A model generated the notes under the pieces. The model saw nothing but the letters and a program-made list of their open reading frames with translations, had not been told where the DNA came from and did not search any database. Positions 1 to 10,116 of a stretch of 64,000 nucleotides of DNA are shown here, piece by piece. This DNA comes from Elymus sibiricus (Eukaryota > Streptophyta > Magnoliopsida > Poales > Poaceae). Both the position numbers and the translations under genes were made by a program. The DNA lies in NCBI GenBank assembly GCA_039707655.1, contig CM077676.1, positions 381,803,614-381,867,613 of the forward strand, read 5' to 3'. How positions within the stretch are numbered: position 1 is the stretch's first letter; each line of letters starts with the position of its first letter.

Positions 1-939
1 ACGTAGACGGCAAAGGAGAAATTACCCAAAACGTCTGGATCACAATGTCGGCGACCGTGTGGCACTCGACATCGCCGATCCTATGTCCCGGCGGGGCCGG
101 GGCAGCCAAGTAGTGCTCCCAGGTCATTCCTAGCTCTGGAACCCGGCCCTCACCGGGCAACGTGACCCACCCCGGGAAGCTCTGGTGACAAATCACGCCA
201 AGGACACTGTTGGGCTTGCGGCAACCAGGCCCGTGTGTCCAAGACCTGCAGTATGACAAGGCCAACGCATTAGATATTCGAAGAAACGTGAAGACAAAAG
301 GTTAAAAAAGAGTAAATGCACTTACTTCTCCCCCTGCGGCGCAATCAACCACCTCTGGTCGGGGGTCGCCGGGGTGGGCGGGAGCTTTGTACCACCACGC
401 TGGTAGACTTTGCGCCCCTCAACCCACTCACTCTCGCTATAGCTATCAGAACTATAGCCACCCTCAGCACGGCCACTCGACGAGCCCGCACCTGGGTTCT
501 GCTGCGACTCAGCGTGATCCCCAGTCTCGTGGGAAGAAGGCTCGGCGGCCCGACGCTCGTCGGCCGTAGGCGCGTCTGTCGTAGCCTCGTCTGTTGTAGG
601 CTCGTCGGCCTGAGGCTCGTGGACCGGAGTCCGAGACGGCTGCACCTCAGGCTGCTCCATCTCAGACGGAGCACTCCTGTGGTCGGGTGAATCAGCTGGG
701 GGTGGCAGCGAGGAAGGCGTAGTAGCAGCCTTCCTACCTCTCCCGCCGCCACGTCCACCTCTACCAACCTTCTTCCCCCCCGACCTCTCCCGGTCGAAGA
801 AGAAGCGCCCGCCGGTGTCTGCATACTGAGATCCAGCGCTCTCCGATGGTGGTGGGGTGGGATGGAAGTACCCCTCCCACCACGCGCCGAGGAAGGAGCC
901 TCGGAGGGCTCTCGACCCGCGCCCACCATCTGTCAACAC
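1..939 (-). CDS. TNPA/Ptta-like plant transposase, two exons, partial
   Basis: Two minus-strand exons can be joined. Exon 939-326 starts after a TTGCAG acceptor and ends at a GTAAGT donor (325-319). It codes for a low-complexity N-terminal region with a Gly/Arg-rich stretch (GRGGRGGGRGRK), then Pro/Ser/Thr/Glu-rich sequence with imperfect repeats of ADEPTTDEATTDAPT type. After an 80-bp intron, exon 245-1 starts after CTGCAG and stays in frame. It reads WTHGPGCRKPNS, then GVICHQSFPGWVTLPGEG, TWEHYLAAP and ending IVIQTFWV. This pattern matches the Ptta/En/Spm plant transposase domain as I know it (PF03004-like). TNPA-type proteins bind the subterminal repeats. The last bases at 4-16 (AGACGGCAAAGG) resemble the element's own subterminal repeat, so the exon may end near position 20 or be joined to the other terminus by a deletion. 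Upstream exons and the start codon were not found. Confidence 0.65.
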
Positions 940-964
940 CTGCAATGACAAAGAGTAAACGAAG

Positions 965-1182
965 TTAGTACAACATTAAAAAAATGAATACCTGACATGA
1001 ATATAATTTAAGTGTATCATCATCATGAACATAATAAAAAATTGAATACCTAACATGAACCAATTAATAATATATATGTACATAATAATAATTGAATACC
1101 TGACATGAACTATAATATTAATCTTCATCGTCATCATTAATAAATGCATCATCATCGTCTATATATGCTTCGAGGTTAATAA
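965..1182. repeat. AT-rich imperfect repeats in CACTA intron or 5' region
   Basis: GAATACCTRACATGAA recurs near 986, 1043 and 1093 with AT-rich spacers and short CAT/ATC runs. There is no coding potential. The stretch lies upstream (minus strand) of the acceptor used by the exon ending at 939, so it is probably intron. Confidence 0.5.
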
Positions 1183-1259
1183 ATGCATCACAAATATATG
1201 ACCCCATCGGCCTCTGGAAGGCCGAAGAGCACCTTTTCGGTCAACAGGAGGCCGAAGAG

Positions 1260-1672
1260 GTGTCGGGGGTCGGGGGTGTCGTGTCTGGGTGGCGTGGTGT
1301 CGGGGTGTCGTGGTGTCGGGGTGTCGTGTCGGGGTCGGGGTGTCGGGGGGTGTCGTGTCGTGGTGTCGTGGTGTCGGGGTGTCAGGGGTGTCGGGGTGTC
1401 GGGGTCGGGGTCGGGGTCGGGGTGTCGGGGGGTGTCGTGTCTGGGTGTCGTGGTGTCGCGGTGTCAGGGGTGTCGGGGTGTCGGGTCGGGGTCGGTGTCG
1501 GGGTGCCGTGCCGGGGTCGGGGTCGGGGTCGGGGTGTCGGGTCGGGGTCGGGTTGTCGGGTCGGGGTCGGGGTGCCGTGTCGGGGTCGGGATCGAGGTCG
1601 GGGTGTCGGGGTCGGGGTGTCGGGTCGGGGTCGGGTTGTCGGGTCGGGGTCGAGGTGCCGTGTCGGGGTCGG
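1260..1672 (+). repeat. G-rich minisatellite (TCGGGG / TGTCGGGG units)
   Basis: About 410 bp are built from irregular units of TCGGGG, TGTCGGGG and TGGTGTCG on the plus strand. Many windows hold four or more runs of GGGG separated by 2-4 bases, the formal pattern of an intramolecular G-quadruplex. All three plus-strand frames are open only because the repeat lacks stop codons, so I do not call a gene. On the transposon's sense (minus) strand the tract is C-rich and lies between the terminal promoter zone and the transposase exons. Confidence 0.85.
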
Positions 1673-2040
1673 GGTTTTTTCTCTTTTTTCTTTTCTTCTT
1701 CTTCCTCTTCTTTCTTTTCTTCCTTTTCTTCCTTTTTTTCCTTCTTCTTCTTCTTCTTCCTCCTTTCCTTTTTCCTCTTCTTCTTCTCCTCCTCTCCTCT
1801 TTCTTCTTCTTCTTCTTCCTCTTCTTCTTTTTTCTTCTCCTCCTCCTCCTCTTCTTCTTCTTCCTTTCCTTTTTTCCTCTTCTTCTTCTCCTCCTCTCCT
1901 CTTTTTTTCTTCTTCTTCTTCTTCTTTTTTCTCCTCCTCCTCCTCTTCTTCTGTTTCTTCTTCTTCTTATTATTTTTTGTTCTTCTTCTTTTTTATTTTT
2001 CCTTTTTTTTCATCTTCTTTTCTTCTTTTTTTTCTTCTAG
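1673..2040 (+). repeat. Polypyrimidine (TTC/CTT/TCC)n microsatellite tract
   Basis: About 365 bp of almost pure pyrimidine on the plus strand, mostly TTC, CTT and TCC units with T runs, immediately after the G-rich minisatellite. Mirror-symmetric homopyrimidine tracts can form triplex (H-DNA). The long Phe/Ser/Leu 'proteins' here are artefacts of the repeat. Confidence 0.85.
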
Positions 2041-2545
2041 GTTTTTTTTCTACCTAAATGTCTAAATATTTTTTCCTATTTACCCAAACACCTAAACAAC
2101 TATTTGCAAAACATCTAAAAACAGAAAACTAAAAATCTAATTAGATAAACAGAAAAAAAAAATTAAAAGGGGGGCAGGGGAAGCTCACCAGAGAGGGGCA
2201 GGGGGCAGGGCGGCCGGCGGCGAGGAGAGGAGGCCGGCGGCGAGGAGAGGAGGCCGCCGGGGAGGGGGCGGCGGCGGCAGGAGGGCCGTGAGGAGGGGGC
2301 GGCGCCGCGGTGGTGGAGGTGCGCCACGGGCAAGGGGGCAGGCGGTGGTGGAGGGCGGGGAGGGGGCGGCGACGGCGGTGAGAGAGAGGGGGAGGGGGCG
2401 GCGGCGAGAGGGCGGGGAGGGGGCGGCGAGAGGGCGGGGAGGGGGCGGCGGGGGCGGCGGCGGCGGCGGCGGTGAGAGAGGGGAACGGGCGCGGGTGTGA
2501 GAGAGAGAGAGGTGAGAGAAAGAGAGAGAGGCGGGAGGCGCGGGG
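2041..2545. repeat. A-rich stretch, then GGC-rich zone and GA tract (CACTA terminal promoter zone)
   Basis: 2041-2162 is A/T-rich with short repeats of ACCTAAA / ACATCTAAA type. 2163-2490 is extremely GC-rich, made of GGCGGC, GGGGAGGG and GGCCGGCGGCGAGGAG repeats. 2497-2545 is a (GA)n tract. In minus orientation this lies between the TIR and the first exons, where the transposon promoter and 5' UTR would be. No TATA box is obvious. Confidence 0.6.
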
Positions 2546-2568
2546 GGATGGCGAAAATTAAGCCCCCT

Positions 2569-2955
2569 CTTTGCCGTCTGCTGGCAGACGGCAAAGTTCT
2601 TTGCCGTCTGCCAGCAGACGGCAAAGAGGGGGGCTGTCCTCTTTGCCGTCTGCTGGCAGACGGCAAAGAGTTCTTTGCCGTCTGCCAGCAGACGGCAAAG
2701 AAGTGGCCCGTGTGACCTGGCAAGTGCAGTACCAAGTGGGGCTCACTTTGTTCTTTGCCGTCTGCTGGCAGACGGCAAAGACTCTTTGCCGTCTGCCAGC
2801 AGACGGCAAAGAAGTGCAGATGGCAAAGAGCCTCTTTGCCATCAGCATGTTCTTTGCCGTCTGCTTTATAAAAGCAGACGGCAAATATCCTCTTTGCCAT
2901 CTGCCAGCAGACGGCAAAGATCTGGCAGATGGCAAAGTCCCTGATTCCAGTAGTG
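2569..2955. repeat. CACTA subterminal palindromes and terminal inverted repeat
   Basis: Eight palindromic units based on TTTGCCGTCTGC ... GCAGACGGCAAA occur at 2569-2596, 2599-2626, 2641-2668, 2673-2700, 2753-2780, 2784-2811, 2852-2885 and 2892-2919. The centre alternates between CTGG and CCAG; unit seven has a TTATAA loop. A half copy leads into the terminus CACTACTGGAATCAGGG (read from 2955 on minus). In En/Spm-like elements such arrays are bound by TNPA and bring the ends together. Confidence 0.9.
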
Positions 2956-3165
2956 CCCCCTTTATATTTGGTATCAAATTATATCTATAGATTTAACCAA
3001 CAAAATGATAATGCATGCCATTAAAAATTATACCGTTGGATTCATATTTAACCATCGTCTCTGATAATATTATTTTTGTTATGCATAACTAATATTTTAT
3101 TAGTTAAATCATGGTTAAAATATGACACCGAATACGAGGGGACTAATAAACCAGGACGGAGGTAG
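2956..3165. mobile_element. Stowaway MITE, part to the right of the CACTA insertion
   Basis: The right end reads ACCAGGACGGAGGTAG followed by TA (3166-3167), the Stowaway terminus and target dinucleotide. Inside, the left part (TTTAACCAACAAAATG, ATGCATGCCATTAAAA) is roughly the inverse of the right part (AACTAATATTTTATTAG, TTAAATCATGGTTAAAA), giving the fold-back of a Tc1/mariner-type MITE. The left terminal repeat is missing and is expected beyond the CACTA element's far end. Confidence 0.75.
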
Positions 3166-3167
3166 TA

Positions 3168-3717
3168 CCACGGAGCGACTGGACCAGTGAGAGCTCCGTT
3201 CAGCAAAGGAAACTTTATCATGGCATCTCCGACGTTGACCCCCAAATTTTCTCCCGCATCCGTCCGCGGACCGGTGGACCAGTCCGCGTACACGGATGCA
3301 TGAGCCGGCCATCCAAAGCTAGCCGCATATGTCCGGTTACATTTTAAATGAATTTTAATAAAAAATGAACAAATTTGATTCAAACTCAAACAAACTGAAT
3401 GATGTTCATTTAAACTAGGATAATTATTACGTAAAACCGGACGATATTTCTTCCGGTAAACTAAAAACCTTAAAAAACCTAACTCTACACTACCATGTAC
3501 TTGACGGTGACCTCGTAGGCCATGTCGGGCTGGCCGGCGGCTCCTCCGTCATCATCGCCGGAGCCGTTGTCGGAGTCGTCGTCGTCGGACTTCGGGCGAT
3601 GTAAAGGCGCGGCGTCACGACATGGCTTCCCGGCAACAGTCTAACGCTCGCGGATTTTCCGCTTCCTCCTTGCCTTGTGACGGAGCGAATTACCATCAGA
3701 TCCCTCGGTAGGGTTCA
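3168..3717. other. Unassigned DNA, possible old DNA-transposon relic with a short acidic reading frame
   Basis: 3168-3480 holds GC-rich sequence with CGCGGACCGGTGGACCAGTCCGCG-like symmetry, then AT-rich sequence. It resembles decayed Class II debris, but I find no terminus. On the minus strand around 3600-3495 a short frame encodes an Asp/Ser/Gly-rich stretch (SDDDDSDNGSGDDDGG, then MAYEVTVKYM). A second frame in the same place is Thr/Pro-rich. I cannot say whether either is a captured gene fragment. Element A's LTR begins at 3718. Confidence 0.3.
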
Positions 3718-4131
3718 TGACGAGATCGGAAGTACCGGGACGGAGTCTGCACACACAATACCCAGGTTCGGGCCTCCGAAGAGTAATACCCTACGTGCTG
3801 CTTCTTCTTGTTATTCATGATGAGGGGATACCTCGTGCACAGGATTACAATAGAGTACGGGATTGCTACCGAGAGTTTGGATCTAAGATTGGATGGAGAC
3901 GAGGACCCTAGACCTCCCTTTATATAGGCAGTGGGGGTCTAGGGTTTACATGGGAATGAATGTGATCTACGGTGCTTCTGCCCTCCTTCCTTGGAGGGCA
4001 CGATGGTCGTCTCCGCCTCCTAGGGCTTCCTTCTAGTCTTGGGCCTAGTGGGCCCCATGTAGCTGACGAGGTGGGGCTCCCTTGCATTAGCCACCCCTGG
4101 TACAGGATCCCGTCAGTAGCCCCCGAGCGTG
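3718..4131 (-). repeat. 3' LTR of element A with TATA box; adjacent polypurine tract
   Basis: On the minus strand the LTR starts TGACGGGATCC (4115) and ends GATCTCGTCA (3718), about 398 bp, with matching TGACG/CGTCA tips. A TATA box (TATATAAA, plus 3919-3926) lies inside, ahead of a transcribed-leader-like region. The purine tract CGCTCGGGGGCTAC occupies 4130-4116. The 5-bp outer flank is GTTCA (3713-3717); its partner copy is not in the window. Confidence 0.75.
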
Positions 4132-4488
4132 GCGGAGGTCGCAGGCACCCTGACTCCGAGACCTCCGTCAGGCTCCTTTTCTCGTAGTGTTTAGCTCTTC
4201 TCGCCCCTTGATGTCTCTTAGTCATAGTGCAGCCTCCGTCCTTTGGTGCAGTTACTTCGCCTTCGGGCCGGCGTGGGCCCAATGCCTCCCATTGGACGGA
4301 CCGGGCGGCGTTGGCCCAAGACTGATGTTGTGGGCGCCTCCGCCATCACGGGCAAGATTCACACCCCCCTTGCGCGCGCGCGTTAAATACGGAAACGGGG
4401 ATCGGTGTTGGGTTTGTCGATTCTTCTTCTCCATCAAGCTTCAGCTTGGCAGAGCCGGATCGAAGGTGATCGTTTCTCTCGGAGGAAG

Positions 4489-7326
4489 ATGGCCGCTTCT
4501 TCCTCCTCCTCCAAGGAGAATCTTGGCCAGGGCGACTCATCCGTCGTGCCATCGCAGCCCTTGCCATGTCTCCCACATCCACCTGAGTGTGTTAGTGCTT
4601 GGAAGCGTTCTTCTGTTTCTCGGTCTCATCTGGAGCAGTTGGTGAAGATGGGACGGCTGCCAAAATTCACCGAGATGGCGTGGATGGCGCCGCGGGTGCG
4701 GGACGCGGTTCCACGGCCGCTGCGTTGGAATCAAGTGGTGCACGTGGCATTCAATCATCGCGGGTTGCGGCTCCCCTTGAGCCCCTTCGTCCAGGGCGTG
4801 CGGGCCCTATAAGGGTTGCAGCTTCATCATCTCACCCCGAGCGGCGTACTGCATTTGTCCTGCTTCGTGACTCTCTGCTATTGCTTCCTGGGGGTCCGCC
4901 CGCGCTTCGGCCTTTTCAGGTATTTCTTTGAGGTGGTTCCCTGCCTTAAGGACGGCAGGATCCCCTCCTGTAGTGGGGCCATCATTCGCCCCCGCCTGGG
5001 CTCCAATTACTTTGATTTGACTGCTGCCATGGAGTCGGACTCATGGAAGTGGGGGTGGTTCTACGCCCCAGACAATTCCTTTGATCCGGACGACCCTGGC
5101 CTACCCGAGTTTGCCGATGAGCCATGCTGGCAGATTGATTTTGACCCGGGGACCGGTCTCCTCATAGAGGCAATCGCCCGCCTGTAGGAAAAAGGACTTT
5201 CTGGCCTGCAGATTCTGAAAACCTGGGTGGAGCGGAACATCCAGCCTTTGGGGCAGACCGATCCCCCAATGTACGGGTATCGGGGCCGGTGCGACCCCAA
5301 ACGCTTGCTTCGACGGGACCTCACTGCCGAAGAAGTTGAGGACCGTCTGCGCTTGCTGACCGGCCTCCCCCTTGAAGAGCTCCAAGTGAAGGTGGCCATA
5401 GAGCCCTACAGCTTAGCGAACCCATGACCTCCGATGAGTTGCTCGTGCTCATTGCCACATTATATATCTCTTCTGGTGGTGACGGCCGCGTTGTGCTGTA
5501 TGCCGACCTCCTGACATTGTTCCCTTTCTCGTCAGTCCTTTCAGCGTCTACAACGCGAGCCTCTTCCCAAGGGATGAGGTGTCGTGCTGCGGCCTTGTAT
5601 TGCCCGGGTTCTGCGGCCATCTCTGAAAGTGACTACAATGATTCTGCGGTGAGGCCGCTGTCGCGCAAAGAGATATCCCCAAGAGACTGGGCCCTCTATC
5701 AGCGGATGCTCCTGCGGCAAAAGATGCATGGTCGTAGGCAGAGCCCGTCGCCGGCCTGCCCTCAGCGGAGGGGCCGACGCCCGCGAGCGGCCCGGGGTCC
5801 GAGCCTTTGGAGGCGTCGCCCGCATCGCCCGGACCTCACGATGGGGCGCTCTTGCTTCTGATGAACCGTCTTGAGGAACCATCCACCTATCCGACCTCTG
5901 CTCCTCCGGCTATTCCTCCCCAGAGGCCGAAGGTAGCAGCTAAGAAGAGACTTGCTAGCCGCCGCTTGCCCTCGTCGCCCGCAATTCCTCTTCCCCTGGG
6001 AGAGTGGCCTCGGGATGGTTCGGGGTCTGGGGACCCTGAACCTCCCGTTTGCCCTATGTCTTCTTCTAGAACTAGCGTCGCGGGTGACATCGTGCTTCCT
6101 TTGACCTCACTATCCAAGGGAGGATGGGATCGCCCCCTGGTACTCCGTGGCCGGAGGGCATCTGTTTGACAAAGCAGAGTTCTGGGCCAGGCTCTGCAGG
6201 TGGCGTTGCATGAGTTCAGTAAAGCAATGGAGGCCGGAACTAAGGTAAGCGAGCTTCGCCCTCCCCCCTAGTAGCCCCCGAGCCTGAAGTAGATTATGTC
6301 GTAATGTGCTTGAGGCTCTTTTTTATTTTTGTAGGCCCTTGTCGCCCGCACGACAGAACTTGACGTCCGAGCCCAGGAGCTTAGGTGTCAGGTTGTGGAG
6401 GAACAAGAGCGAGTGACTCATTTGCAGAGGTCGCTCGCAAATGTTTCTGTAAGTTCGTGGTGTTTTTAGTAGGCTTCAGCAGAATCTGCTCTGACTGCTA
6501 TTGCATTTTGGGACAACCATTGAGCAACTTCAGAAGCTGCAGGGTCGGCTTGACGCCGATCGGAGGGCGACCAGACGTGCCCAGGACGTGGTCGATGCCA
6601 AGGGTGCGAAGCACGCTCTTGTCAGGAGTTGCTGGGTGCGAATGGTGACGTGCTGGCCCAAAACCGTGGCGTCGCTGAAGACCTCCGCGCTACTCTGCGG
6701 GAAGGTCTGGAGAGAAAGGTCGAGCTCCGACGACGGGTGGAGGTCGCACGTGGTCGCTCCACGGACGCCGAGGCTTGATTGCAGGGCTGCAAGGCACGTG
6801 AGGCCTCCTTGATGGAGAGAGCGTGTCACGCAAGGCCTCCAGGTCCACCGTTCGCGCCAGGAGCGGCTGGAGGCCACAGTGGACGATGAGATTTGTTCAT
6901 TTTGCTCGTTAATGTCCTTTCATGCTCCTCTGTGACATGATCTGCTTCATCATTGCAGCTGTGCTGTCGGACTTGCCTTGTCCACCGGGCTCGCCACGTC
7001 TTGGTGTCGTAACACCGGTCCTGGGGCGAATGGTCGAGGCGTTGGAGTTCGTGAAGGGAGCCCTGTGGGCCGACGAGGCTAGGAGTTCCATCGTCAACCA
7101 GCTTATTTCCCGTGAGCCGCAAGCGTCGCAACGCCTAATGGACCGGGAGGCCGCGACTACTATTGGTGCGCAATATGTTCTTGCGCGGCTGAGGGCATGC
7201 CGCCCAGACTTGTCTGCCCGCGGTATTGTCACCACGGAGCCGGAGGCCCGCCCGACGCGGAACTTTTATCATGACATAGAGTCGGCTGCGGCGTTTGCCG
7301 CTGCTGAGATCCGCCGTCAAGCCTAA
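4489..7326 (+). pseudogene. Antisense 'putative gypsy-type transposon' gene of element A, broken
   Basis: It starts at ATG 4489 with a Ser-rich leader (MAASSSSSKENLG). One frame runs to 5427 with in-frame stops at 4810-4812 and 5185-5187. Segments such as RSHLEQLVKMGRLP, FNHRGLRLPLSPFVQGV, LQLHHLTPSGVLHLSCFV and RFGLFRYFFEV show the pattern of the plant gypsy-type transposon domain (PF04195-like). Further exons are suggested by splice signals: after a pyrimidine-rich acceptor near 5545 (VYNASLFPRDEV), 6334-6447 with a GTAAGT donor (coiled-coil-like QELRCQVVEEQERV), near 6500-6600 (IEQLQKLQGRLDADRRA), and 6960-7326 after TTGCAG. The last exon ends RRQA-stop. The gene is opposite to pol and close to the 3' LTR. 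A possible TATA-like TTAAATA lies near 4383. The function of this protein is not known. Confidence 0.7.
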
Positions 7327-7997
7327 TCTTGTGTCCTGATAGCAAAAAACATTTCGCGACTTTCTTTGCAAAACTTATTAATATAACCTCATTTGTGTGC
7401 TTTTACTGCTTGAAAAATGAGATATATTTTTTATGCCGTATAGGCGGTGAAGTGCATCCGTTCCTGTTAGGAACGGAGATCCCCTTGTGCTGGTTGACGC
7501 CGTAAGTGTATTTAGTGGGGCTCAGCGTGACCAGAATGCCTGATTCAGTCATCCGGCATCCTCTATGGTTGCTCTCCTCGGAGGAAGGACTACCAAAAAC
7601 TTGCGTCGATGCAGCCCTGGAGCATGAAGCTGTGGGAGGCCGGCAGAAGAAGCGTCCACGAGGGTCCGGATCAAAAAGCAGGAACATACGATGTAGCCTT
7701 CGGGTGGAGCTGCGCGGGGGGGGGGGGGTCCACTTATAGCGATGCAGCCCCCAAGTCCATCTACAAAGAGATACATTTGTTCTTCCGTGATTTTTCTATC
7801 CCAAGGGGTTCATGATAGTGTTTGTGCTGAATAGCTGTGTGTGATGTTTATTTAGCAAACTATAAAAGGGAAATGAAAAAAAAGTGGGAGGTCATGGGTA
7901 CCTCCTTATTTTCCAACTTGATTCTGTTTGAGCTAGATATACATGAGATGCAGATTTTGCAGTTTATTTATGCAACAAGTACGTAATACTTAAATGT
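7327..7997. other. Element A spacer between antisense gene and pol
   Basis: About 670 bp lie between the two convergent genes. A run of 12-13 G sits near 7718-7730. The rest shows no recognisable coding sequence, LTR end or TSD. It may hold the 3' UTRs of both transcripts. Confidence 0.5.
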
Positions 7998-10116
7998 TCA
8001 TGCATAAAATAAATGGAGATGCTCGGCATTCCAAGGTCGTGATGTGATCCGACCTGTTTTCTTGTTGCGGATGTAGTAGGCCCAGTTGTTGAGGACCTCG
8101 TGGATGATGTAGGGTCCCTCCCATGGGGAGGACAACTTGTTCTTTTTGTGGCTTCTGCTTGAGGCATAGGACGAGGTCGCCGACGTTGAACTCTCGTGCT
8201 CGCACGCGCCGGCCTTGGTACTGGCGCACTTTCTGTTGGTAGATGCTTGTGCGTTCGAAGGCGAGGAGGTGTGTCTCTTCCTTCGCGCTGACGTCATCCT
8301 TCCTGCTTTCTTCGGCGGCCTCCTCTTCATATTCGCAGACTCATGGCGAGTCGTACTCGATGTTCGATGGTAGAACCGCCTCTGCTCCATACACCATGAA
8401 AAAAGGTGTGTAGCCGATCGATTTGTTCGGCGTCGTCCGTAGACTCCAGAGGACGGAGGGAACTCCTCCACCCAATTGCCTTTCGCTCGTATGAGTGGCG
8501 TTATAAGCCTTGACTTCAACCCTTGCATAATCAGCCCATTGGCCTGTTCGACCTATCCGTTGGCCTAGGGGTGGGCTACGGATGCGTAGTCTATGTGTAT
8601 CTGTCGTTTGTGACAGAAATCTTTGAAACCGGCGACAGTGATGTTGGATTTGTTGTCCGTAATTATGTTGTGCGGCACGCCGAAGCGGTGGATGAGCCCG
8701 GAGACAAACTTGACTGTCGTGTTGGCCTCTGCGTTGGTCACCGGCTTTGCTTCTAACCACTTTGTGAACATGTCGATTGCCACCAGCAGGAACTTGTGTC
8801 CTCCCGGCGAGGGCGAGAGCTTGCCGACCATGTCCAGCCCCCATACTGCGAACGGCCAGGTCAGTGGGGTGGTTTGCAGGACTTTCGCTGGCATGTGGGT
8901 CTTGTCGGTGAAGCGTTGACAGCCATCGCATCTCCGGACTATGTCCTCAGCGTCGCGTATTGCGTGGGGCCAGAAGAAACCGTGGCGGAAGGCCTTCGCT
9001 GCAATCATCCTGGGGGCTATGTGATGCTCGCAAGCCCCCGCGTGTATTTCTTGTAACAGCTTTTTGCCCTCCTCTTCAATGACACATGGCTGGAAAATGC
9101 CCACCTGGTTGCGCTTGTAGAGCTCGCCGTTGATGATGGTGTAAGCTTTGGAGCCGCAGACGATGCGGCGGGCCTCTGTTTTTCTCTTGCGGTAGCCCAC
9201 CTTTAGCCATGTAGACTAGCAGTGGTTGGGTCCAGTCTAGAGCAATGACCGCCAGCACGACCTCTTCCTGGACGGCTTCTGCTGGCGTGTCATTGTTTGG
9301 GTTGTAGTTTCAATCGAGGTAGAGTTCTGTGTGTTCTCCTTGCTATCTTGAATTTTGATTGTGGGTTTGTGCAGTATTTCCAAGAAGGTCTCCTTTGGCA
9401 TGGGGTCTGTTGATGATCCGACTTGCCCCAAGTTGTTGGCTGTGATGTTGTCACTTCTCTTTACGTGATGCAGCTCGAGCCCGTCGAATTTTCCTTCGAG
9501 CTCCCGAACGACAGCATAGTAGGCCGCCATTTTGGGGTCCTTCATGTCGAACGTCTTCATGACCTGTTGCACCACGAGGTCGGAGTCACCCATGCAGATT
9601 AAGTGGCGAATTCCCATGGAGGCCACGATTCGGAGCCCATGAAGGAGGGCTTCGTACTCTGCCATGTTGTTGGAGTCCTAAAAATGGAGTTGTTGGACGT
9701 AGTTCATCTTGTTACCTCTGGGGGAGACGAGGACCACTCCGAGCCCGAGTCCTTGCACCATCATCGACCCGTCGAAGTACATAGTCCAGTAGTCGAGGTC
9801 GACGTTCTTGGGGATCTGCTGAGCTTCTGTCCATTCCACAAGGAAATTGGCGATTGCGTGTGACTTAACTGTCGTGCGTGGCTTATAGAAGAGCTCGAAC
9901 GGTAGGAGTTTGATCGCCCACTTTGCCACGTGGCCCATGGCGTCCTTGTTGTTGGTGATGTCAGAGAGTGGTGCGTAGCTAACCACCGTTATTGGTTTTG
10001 CCTGGAAATAATGCCGCAGCTTCCTTGCGGCCATAAATACACCGTAGGTGATCTTTTGATAGTGCGGGTACCTGGTCTTGCAGGGTGTGAGTATCTCGCT
10101 GGCATAGTACACCGGG
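7998..10116 (-). pseudogene. Element A pol, distal part: RNase H and integrase
   Basis: Read from 10116 leftwards: the end of the first RNase H/connection region (YYASEILTPCKTRYPHYQK, RKLRHYFQ), then a second RNase H with YFDGS (near 9770), MAEYEALLHGL (9665), GDSDLVVQQV and, in place of the usual last catalytic Asp, NITANNLGQ. Integrase follows (9200-8565) with zinc-binding HH...CC (HAGACEHH, CDGC), core WGLDMVGKLSP and ITDNKSN, then ANGLIMQGLKSR and the C-terminal EFNVGDLVL and NAEHLHLF. Breaks include stops near 9677 and 8564 and frameshifts after 8390. Two consecutive RNase H modules are a Tat-clade trait. Insertion B cuts the frame at 10116/32582. Confidence 0.85.

Larger units (their letters stand above)
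1..2955 (-). mobile_element. CACTA (En/Spm) DNA transposon, terminal part
   Basis: The right end, read on the minus strand from 2955, is CACTACTGGAATCAGGG, a standard grass CACTA terminal inverted repeat. Behind it lie many copies of TTTGCCGTCTGC in both orientations (subterminal transposase-binding repeats), then a GC-rich zone, a polypyrimidine tract, a G-rich minisatellite and transposase exons on the minus strand. The other end lies left of the window. CACTA elements make 3-bp target duplications; the flank after 2955 is CCCCC, so CCC is possible but cannot be tested. The element sits inside a Stowaway MITE. CACTA membership is secure; the family is not assigned. Confidence 0.9.

Noticed and set aside
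316..690. Plus-strand ORF of 124 codons opposite the transposase exon
   Set aside because: Shadow of the minus-strand exon with splice signals and domain similarity.
1183..2065. Three overlapping plus-strand ORFs of 258-285 codons
   Set aside because: They are translations of the G-rich minisatellite and pyrimidine tract in all three frames; low complexity, no domain.
2569..2937. CRISPR-like array of regularly repeated palindromes
   Set aside because: Spacing is irregular, repeats are palindromic in both orientations and end at a CACTA terminus; plant genome context.
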